Source: JBDSGC01 sp046594105
Lineage (GTDB): Bacteria; Acidobacteriota; Thermoanaerobaculia; Gp7-AA8
Assembly (NCBI GenBank): GCA_046594105.1
Contig: JBKJQB010000227.1
Coordinates: 1-21,063, forward strand
Direction of reading: 5' to 3'
Length of the DNA stretch: 21,063 nucleotides
In this document: positions 15,957 through 21,063 of the stretch, one piece after another
Position numbering within the stretch: the first letter of the stretch is position 1
Layout of the letters: each line of letters opens with the position of its first letter
The notes under the pieces: model-generated
Seen by the model: only the letters and a program-made list of their open reading frames with translations
Told to the model about the DNA's origin: nothing
Database searches by the model: none
Position numbers and translations under genes: made by a program

Positions 15957-15988
15957 GCCCGGCTTCTCGATCACGTGGCTCGCCGGGC
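15957..15988. terminator. Possible hairpin terminator between convergent genes
   Basis: A 7-bp perfect stem, GCCCGGC (15957-15963) with GCCGGGC (15982-15988), encloses an 18-nt loop. It directly abuts the stop codon of the HD-GYP-like gene (15990-15992). There is no U-run. The rest of the 155-bp gap shows nothing recognisable. Confidence 0.3.
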
Positions 15989-15989
15989 A

Positions 15990-17081
15990 TCAGTTGCTGT
16001 TGTTTCCGATGACCCGGATGAAGTTTCCGACCAGCTGCGGATCGTAGAAACTTCCGGCGCGCTGCTTCAGAACCTCGAGCGCCGCGGCGCGGCTTTGTGC
16101 CTGCTGGTAGGGTCGCGAGGTGGCGATGGCGTCGTAAGTGTCGGCGATGGCAGTCATGCGGCTGGCCAGTCCAGGCTCGCGGGGAGTGCGCAGCAGTGGG
16201 TAACTGGGGCGTTGGTCGTAACGAAGATGATGTTCAAAGGCCACAACCATCGATAGGGGGGTCGCGCCTTCCAGCGAAGCGAGGTGCCAGGCACCTTCCT
16301 CGCTGTGGCTCTTCATGACCTGCCACTCGTCCTCGTCCAGCTTTCCCGCTTTGTTCAGGACGGTCAAGGGCACGGTGAGTTTTCCGATGTCATGGAGCAA
16401 CGCGGCCATCCCGAAGGAGTGCAGCATCGGCCCCCACATGCCGAAGGATCGCGCCTGCGCCAGGACCAGAAGCGATACGTTGACTGAATGGACGAAGGTG
16501 TATTCGTCATGCTCCTTCAGATCCGAGATGGGGAGGATGGCGCGCGTGGTCTTGCCGAGGGAATCGATGAAGCTCCAGACCAGCTCTTCCATCTGGTGGA
16601 TCGGGAGTTTGCGCTCCACCCGAAAGCGTGCCCAGGCATCCCGTACGACCTTCAACTGGTCGACGGAGAGCTCGCGTCGCTTCTCCGGCGTTTCTTCGTG
16701 ATCATCCACCACCAGACGCGCTTGACCGACGATGATGTGTGGCGAGGAAACGACCGGGTGATTGGAGGCCAGCGATTCCAGAAAGGCGTGCGCCTCTTCC
16801 GCCTGGAGGCCGGCGGCGAGCGTGAGGCGCTCGATTCCCCGCTGCTTGAGGATCTCCAGGAAGGCCTGAACGGAAATGGTGGTCCGGCGAATCACATCAT
16901 CGCCGGCGACGAGATCGTCTCCGATGATGAGGTAGGTGACCGAGTCCTTGCCGCTCTCGCGTGTGATCTGCTCCAGCGTGGAAAGAAACTTCTCCACGCT
17001 GGAGAGGACACGCGGGTGGCTCGGAGGATAGAGAGCCCGCATGTTGGTGGCGGCGGCAATCTGGCTAGCAAGCGTTTCCAT
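15990..17081 (-). CDS. HD-GYP-like phosphohydrolase with N-terminal YPPxHP domain
   Basis: 363 residues from ATG at 17081. A GTG at 17084, directly after the upstream TGA, is an alternative start. The N-terminal ~120 residues carry YPPSHP (18-23) and match the N-terminus of the upstream protein. The C-terminal half is an HD domain: HSVN (198-201), ALLHDIGKL (H230-D231), H259, HH (284-285) and ADTYDAI (D314). HD-GYP enzymes hydrolyse cyclic di-GMP. The usual HHExxDGxGYP motif here reads HHLRYDQRPSYP: the Glu is Leu, and the Gly before Tyr is Ser. Metal ligands look mostly kept, but substrate recognition may differ. It is co-transcribed with the HEAT protein (3-nt gap) and has no membrane segment, so it is a cytoplasmic signalling protein. 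It could be a c-di-GMP hydrolase, another nucleotide phosphohydrolase, or a binding-only protein. Confidence 0.85.
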   Translation of the reverse strand: METLASQIAAATNMRALYPPSHPRVLSSVEKFLSTLEQITRESGKDSVTYLIIGDDLVAGDDVIRRTTISVQAFLEILKQRGIERLTLAAGLQAEEAHAFLESLASNHPVVSSPHIIVGQARLVVDDHEETPEKRRELSVDQLKVVRDAWARFRVERKLPIHQMEELVWSFIDSLGKTTRAILPISDLKEHDEYTFVHSVNVSLLVLAQARSFGMWGPMLHSFGMAALLHDIGKLTVPLTVLNKAGKLDEDEWQVMKSHSEEGAWHLASLEGATPLSMVVAFEHHLRYDQRPSYPLLRTPREPGLASRMTAIADTYDAIATSRPYQQAQSRAAALEVLKQRAGSFYDPQLVGNFIRVIGNNSN

Positions 17082-17084
17082 CAC

Positions 17085-19235
17085 TCAGCTCTTCGGCAGG
17101 CGCTCACAGATCGCCCGCACCTTCAGGTCCGAAGAACGCAGGCCCTTCTCCACAAACGGCCTGCGGGCTTCTTCGGGATAGTGCTCCAGGGAGCTCCAGG
17201 CGACGTAGCGCTCCTCTTTTGCCGGCCATGGCAGCCGCGACGAAATGAGGAAAGGCTGCAGGCCGGTGAGGGCCGTGGCGTCACCGATTTCGCCGAGCGC
17301 TCGGATGGCTTTCATCCGGATGCCTCGCCGGGCACCGAAGAAGTCCTTTCCATGCAGGAGGCGCAGCAGCGGATTGACGGCCTCCCGGATTCCGTAGCTG
17401 CCAACCAGAGCGATCGCCGACTCCGCCAGCTTTGTGTCGGGATCGGCGAAGAGCTCGTCAAGAAGGGTGGGTGGCACTGCGGTATCGAGTGCAAACAGAC
17501 TCTTGATCGCCTCCATCCGAACACGAAGGTCGGCATGGCGCGCCAGCTTCCGAATCTCCGGCAGCGAGCTGCGGTCGTGCACTGTTCGCAGAAGAACCAG
17601 TACGTTTCGGACGACGTACCAACGCTCATCTCCGAGAAAGCTGGCGGCCGCGGGAACGATGGGCGGCCCCAGCGACGCGATGAAATCGAACAGCCTGCGC
17701 CGTCGACCGCGATGATTCTCCTGAGCCAGCGCCGTGATCAGGCCTCGGAGGACGGAACTGCCCAGCACTTCAATGAGTCGATGCAGACGCTGGACGGCAT
17801 CGGGCGGAGACTGATGGACCAGTTCGACGAGGACCGCAATGGTGTCCCCTTCAATGATGCGCGCGGTCGACGCTTCGATGGCATTTCGCAGCGCTTCGTT
17901 CGGTGTCACCCGCGCAATCTCCCGGATTTCATCGAGGATGGCCACGGCGTCGGTGAAATCGCCAGCAGCAAGGTAGGTTCGGAAAATCGTCTCGAGCTGC
18001 TGGAGAATCGCTGCGGGCGTGCGCGTGGGACCGAGGTTGGAGAGAAGATCGAGAAGAACCTGGGCCGTCTGCCGGGCAGCGGGAAGAGCATCGAAGTGAA
18101 CTCCCGCCTGCTCCAGTGAAGTCACCGCCTCGAGAGGAACTTCGGGGATACGGACGGCCATCGTGGCGAGAAGCTCCTGATGCTCCGTCGGATTGAAGCG
18201 ATCGATGTCCTCTTCGCCGAACAGGGTGACCAGACCTGCGATCACGTTGGTCGCCGATGAGGCCCCCGTCGTGTTGGACGTTTCCACGGTGATCAGTGAC
18301 TGCAGAAGGTTGGTGGCCTGACCGGAGAGAGAGCCGATGGAATTGAGATAGCGGAGAGCGTCGAGCACCTCGTCACCGGGAAGCTCGGAGGCAAGCTTGT
18401 GCAGAAGAGCGCCGCTGGTCTCGTCATGCGTCAAGGCCTTGGCCACCGCGCGCAGCACCGTTCTGCGGAGCGCGGGGGGCAGCGCGCGAATGAGCTGGAT
18501 GGCTTGCTCGAGCGAATTCGGCCGTTTCATCCCGCTGGCCAGCGACAGGTGCTCACCGATCGTCTTTTCCAGAAACCGGTGGATGTCGCCCTCTCCGGAA
18601 CGCGACAGAACGCGGATTCCGAAGGTAGCGTCTGGATCGAAAGTTCGCGGTACCTCATTCGCTTCGTCCGCCACCTCTGCCAGCATTCTCGAAAGCTCGT
18701 CCGCGGAGTCCACACGGACACCCAGCTGTGCAGCGGCCTGCGAGAAGACCTTGCTTTCCAGGAGGGCCCGCAGGATGTCCTCCCACAGGGTCGACTCTGG
18801 TGCTTCGACCGGAGCGGCAAGGTCCTCGGTGACCTGAATCGCCGAGTAGTCGACCGGCTGGAGGTGAATGTTGATGACGCCCGCTGCGGTGAGATCGTCC
18901 CAGATCGGGCGGCGCCGTTCCCCCTGCGTGCCGGCGGCCAGGAGCCGCAGGAAGATCTCGATGTCGCGGGCCGTGGTCTCCACCCCCAGTCGAAGGATGG
19001 CCACGCCACGAACGTAGAGCGCCTGCGCGAATTTCTGGGCCGAGGTCGCGTCGACTTTGATCGGACCGTAAATCAACCCGTCGTTGGCGATCCCCAGCGT
19101 CACCTCTCCCGCCGGGCCGCGAAGCTCGGCCAGGCGCCGGTCGACGTCTGACAGGGAGTGCAGCAGCGCGGGGTGACCGGGAGGGTAGGCGGCGAGGTTC
19201 TTCCAGCAAAGAGCCAGAGAACGCACGAACTCCAT
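17085..19235 (-). CDS. HEAT-repeat protein with N-terminal YPPxHP domain
   Basis: 716 residues from ATG at 19235. A TTG at 19265 would add ten residues, but the ATG gives an N-terminus that aligns in length with the downstream HD-GYP-like protein. About residues 1-130 hold YPPGHP (17-22), GEVTLGIANDGLIYG and a VINIHLQPVDYS strand, parallel to the partner protein. The middle is helical and unassigned. About 520-690 are HEAT-like repeats (RWYVVRNVLVLLRTV, LRVRMEAIKSLFAL, RRGIRMKAIRALGEIGD). There is no signal peptide or membrane helix. HEAT arrays usually bind proteins, so a scaffold or sensor working with the HD-GYP-like partner is likely but inferred. Upstream, TAAGATAGAAC (minus strand, near 19270-19280) could contain a -10. 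The 139-bp gap to the next gene shows no terminator. Confidence 0.85.
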   Translation of the reverse strand: MEFVRSLALCWKNLAAYPPGHPALLHSLSDVDRRLAELRGPAGEVTLGIANDGLIYGPIKVDATSAQKFAQALYVRGVAILRLGVETTARDIEIFLRLLAAGTQGERRRPIWDDLTAAGVINIHLQPVDYSAIQVTEDLAAPVEAPESTLWEDILRALLESKVFSQAAAQLGVRVDSADELSRMLAEVADEANEVPRTFDPDATFGIRVLSRSGEGDIHRFLEKTIGEHLSLASGMKRPNSLEQAIQLIRALPPALRRTVLRAVAKALTHDETSGALLHKLASELPGDEVLDALRYLNSIGSLSGQATNLLQSLITVETSNTTGASSATNVIAGLVTLFGEEDIDRFNPTEHQELLATMAVRIPEVPLEAVTSLEQAGVHFDALPAARQTAQVLLDLLSNLGPTRTPAAILQQLETIFRTYLAAGDFTDAVAILDEIREIARVTPNEALRNAIEASTARIIEGDTIAVLVELVHQSPPDAVQRLHRLIEVLGSSVLRGLITALAQENHRGRRRRLFDFIASLGPPIVPAAASFLGDERWYVVRNVLVLLRTVHDRSSLPEIRKLARHADLRVRMEAIKSLFALDTAVPPTLLDELFADPDTKLAESAIALVGSYGIREAVNPLLRLLHGKDFFGARRGIRMKAIRALGEIGDATALTGLQPFLISSRLPWPAKEERYVAWSSLEHYPEEARRPFVEKGLRSSDLKVRAICERLPKS

Positions 19236-19374
19236 GACCTGGATCGCCGCGGCAGTTGAAGACAAGGTTCTATCTTATCGCTGGATGAGGCCGCCTTTGG
19301 AGGATGCCAGCGCGCTCATGGCCATCCGGCCATGTGCCGTCATCCGTGACGAGGGACTGATCCGCCGAACACTG

Positions 19375-20766
19375 TCAGAAACGGGTCACCGCGGAGATCG
19401 ATCCCACCTTGAAGGTCCGCGAGGTGTCATACGCCGCATCGATCTGGAAACGGGGCCAGGCCAGGCCGGCTCCGATCGAGAAGTGATTCTGCGAAGTTCC
19501 TTTGGGAAACAGGATCGCCTCGGCCACCGCGTCGGGGGTCGTCAGCGGACCGCGAAACTCGATGGCATGAGCCGGGTCCCGCCAGTATCCGGCGCGGATG
19601 GCGATGGGAACCTTCGTGGAGAAGAAGTACTCCGCTCCGGCGTGCAGTTCCGTAACGTCGCTTGCGTGATAGGCCTTGTCCAGCGATCGGATGGTGTCGT
19701 TGATGGAGATGAAGTCATCGACCAGGTTCGAGTAGGTCACGCGGACCGCGTCCGCGTTGAGCGTCAGTACCGGGATCGGTCGGAATGAGAACCCGACGCC
19801 GTAGACGTCCGGAATGTGGAAGGTGGTGTCCGCCGCCTTCACGAATTCAAAGTTTGTATTTTCGGTCGCAGCAAACGTCGGCGCTTTGAACTTCGCTCCC
19901 TGCTTGTAGGACGCACCGGCGCTGAATTTGTCGCTTGGTGCCCACTTCAAACCGCCGGTGAAGGTGACGTCGTGCTGATCTTTTGCCGATTCGTTGTTCT
20001 TGGTGATGTCGCTGGTGGCCTGGACGGAGATGCTCGAGAAATCGAAGGTGGGAGTTACGCGGAACGTGAATGCCGCTTCGTTGAAGAGCTGGTAGCGGGC
20101 AGCGCCGCCGATCGAGAAGTTGCCGATCTTCCAGGCTGCGGCCAGACCGAACGTCTTCTCCTGGATTTTGACCGCGCTTAGAAACGGAAGGATCGTGTAT
20201 TCGAGACAGGCCAGCGGGTCGTTGGAGGAGTTCCGCAGCTTCTCGCACTGGGCCTGCGTGATGGGCCCGGTCCCCCCTCCTTTCGGCAGGAAGAAGTTGG
20301 GAACGTTCTCTTTCACGGCACCAGTGAATTCGTTGCGGGTGGGGACGACCTGGCCCGCCCCTTCATTGCGCAGTGGCTCGTGGTAGTACACGCCGAAGGT
20401 GAAATTCTTCACCGGCACCACCACGCTGGCGAAGGTCAGGTCGACGCGCTGACTGTAATGGCTGAACGCGGTGCGGCTCAGGTCAGGGTAGGTCCCGCTC
20501 GTGGTGAAGGATTGCTTTTCCAGATAGTTGCGCCCCTCAATGGTGATTTCGGGTTTGCGCAGGATGGTCAGGCCGGCGGGATTTGCTTCCGCCGCTGAGG
20601 CGTCGTCCGCCAGCCCGAGGAAGGCTCCGCCCATGCCGAGAGAACGGGCTCCGGGGTTGCCGAAGTTGAACTGTAAACCCGACAGCGACTCGATGTCGGT
20701 GTTTTGAGCCGCGAGAGGCAGAGCCATCAGCAGACCCAGGGCGAGCAGAAGTGAAATTCGGCGCAT
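19375..20766 (-). CDS. FadL/OMPP1-family outer membrane transport protein
   Basis: 463 residues from ATG at 20766, with GGAGGAA (20769-20775) close upstream. A longer in-frame start at 21012 would read through REP-like hairpins and is rejected. The signal peptide is MRRISLLLALGLLMALPLAA, cut before QNTD. The family signature GARSLGMGGAFLGLADDASAAEANPAGL (39-66) is present in pieces matching the FadL hatch region. The rest alternates as beta-strands and ends SAVTRF with terminal Phe. FadL proteins pass hydrophobic compounds such as long-chain fatty acids or aromatics through the outer membrane by lateral diffusion. A PorV/UPF0164-like role is an alternative, because that family shares the LGMGGAF...NPAGL motif. 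A segment with two cysteines (QAQCEKLRNSSNDPLACLEY) may be a disulfide-closed loop. The substrate is unknown. It is a single gene. Confidence 0.88.
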   Translation of the reverse strand: MRRISLLLALGLLMALPLAAQNTDIESLSGLQFNFGNPGARSLGMGGAFLGLADDASAAEANPAGLTILRKPEITIEGRNYLEKQSFTTSGTYPDLSRTAFSHYSQRVDLTFASVVVPVKNFTFGVYYHEPLRNEGAGQVVPTRNEFTGAVKENVPNFFLPKGGGTGPITQAQCEKLRNSSNDPLACLEYTILPFLSAVKIQEKTFGLAAAWKIGNFSIGGAARYQLFNEAAFTFRVTPTFDFSSISVQATSDITKNNESAKDQHDVTFTGGLKWAPSDKFSAGASYKQGAKFKAPTFAATENTNFEFVKAADTTFHIPDVYGVGFSFRPIPVLTLNADAVRVTYSNLVDDFISINDTIRSLDKAYHASDVTELHAGAEYFFSTKVPIAIRAGYWRDPAHAIEFRGPLTTPDAVAEAILFPKGTSQNHFSIGAGLAWPRFQIDAAYDTSRTFKVGSISAVTRF

Positions 20767-20791
20767 GCTTCCTCCAGAGACGATTTCTCGA

Positions 20792-20797
20792 AGGATA
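20792..20797 (-). promoter_or_regulatory. Candidate extended -10 box of the FadL-type gene
   Basis: The minus strand reads TGC-TATCCT, with the hexamer at 20797-20792, 25 nt before the ATG. The leader would be about 19 nt with a GGAGGAA ribosome site. The -35 is weak. Confidence 0.4.
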
Positions 20798-20947
20798 GCA
20801 GACAGAGCCGGAAGCGGAAGGGAAGCGGCGATGGGGCACAGACCATTCCCGTCCAAATGATCTTTGAAACCCTTCTCTATTCGTAAGCGTTTGCGATGAC
20901 CGGTGACCGCAGCGCAGGCAGGGAAGAGTCCCCTCCGGCGGATTTTA

Positions 20948-21035
20948 GCCGGCGCAGCCGGCGAGAGACCGTAGCCCCCGGCGTTCAGCCGGGGGAAACC
21001 AAGAACTCCCATTTCGCGAGCCCGCTTCAGCGGGC
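20948..21035. repeat. REP/BIME-like cluster of three hairpins
   Basis: Three perfect hairpins lie in 88 bp: GCCGGC-GCA-GCCGGC (20948-20962); an 8-bp stem CCCCCGGC with GCCGGGGG around GTTCA (20975-20995), preceded by GTAG (20971-20974); and GCCCGC-TTCA-GCGGGC (21020-21035), preceded on the minus strand by GTC. A GTAG-type tetranucleotide 5' to an imperfect palindrome is the hallmark of REP sequences mobilised by RAYT transposases, and two in opposite orientation make a BIME. No RAYT gene is in the window. The rest of 20767-21063 holds the FadL leader and promoter only. Confidence 0.65.
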
Positions 21036-21063
21036 GACAGAACTGCGGATTGACTCCTCGGTG

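Noticed and set aside
16488..18119. 543-codon plus-strand open frame opposite the HEAT/HD-GYP genes
   Set aside because: Its protein is Arg/Gln/Gly-rich with no domain pattern, and it lies antisense across two genes with clear motifs. It is a product of GC-rich codon bias.
1..21063. CRISPR array, tRNA, rRNA, prophage or insertion sequence
   Set aside because: No regularly spaced direct repeats, cloverleaf sequences, conserved rRNA segments, transposase or integrase motifs were seen on either strand.

Overview
The window is GC-rich, gene-dense bacterial chromosome, most likely from an Acidobacteriota-type organism. I infer this from gene content, not from a marker gene. There are three Hanks-type Ser/Thr kinases fused to TPR, TolB/FlgO-like or PD40 beta-propeller modules, an Oar-like TonB-dependent receptor with an N-terminal carboxypeptidase-regulatory domain, and a FadL/OMPP1-type outer-membrane protein. 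The two envelope proteins and their signal peptides show a diderm cell. I see no rRNA, tRNA, CRISPR array, integrase or transposase gene.

Layout. (1) Positions 1-1829, minus strand: a kinase with TolB/FlgO-like and TPR regions whose 3' end lies beyond the left edge. (2) 2050-3659, plus: a tight two-gene unit, murein-tripeptide amidase (mpaA) followed by a glutamate-racemase-family gene. (3) 3773-5827, plus: a second kinase with one membrane segment and TPRs, ending at a strong bidirectional terminator. (4) 6006-9029, minus: the TonB-dependent receptor, divergent from a class III PLP aminotransferase (9199-10557, plus). Their 169-bp gap holds a good sigma70-like promoter with an inverted repeat over its -10 box. 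(5) 10802-12514, minus: a 570-residue protein I cannot name, facing the aminotransferase across a repeat-filled gap. (6) 12775-13089, plus: a small Cys-containing exported protein. (7) 13183-15834, plus: a third kinase with a membrane segment and a PD40/TolB-like propeller. (8) 15990-19235, minus: a HEAT-repeat protein followed directly by an HD-GYP-like protein. Both begin with the same roughly 120-residue domain. (9) 19375-20766, minus: the FadL-type porin, with REP/BIME-like hairpins upstream to the right edge.

How the genes may work together. MpaA should release the diamino acid from recycled murein tripeptide and leave L-Ala-D-Glu; the adjacent racemase could act on D-Glu after that dipeptide is cleaved. 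The HEAT/HD-GYP pair looks like one signalling unit that shares a sensing or docking domain. The three kinases share a catalytic domain but carry different output modules.

The most distinctive non-coding feature is a dispersed intergenic repeat of about 78 bp in three good copies, plus a fourth hairpin end. Two of these ends form a perfect inverted pair whose outer bases are the stop codons of two convergent genes.
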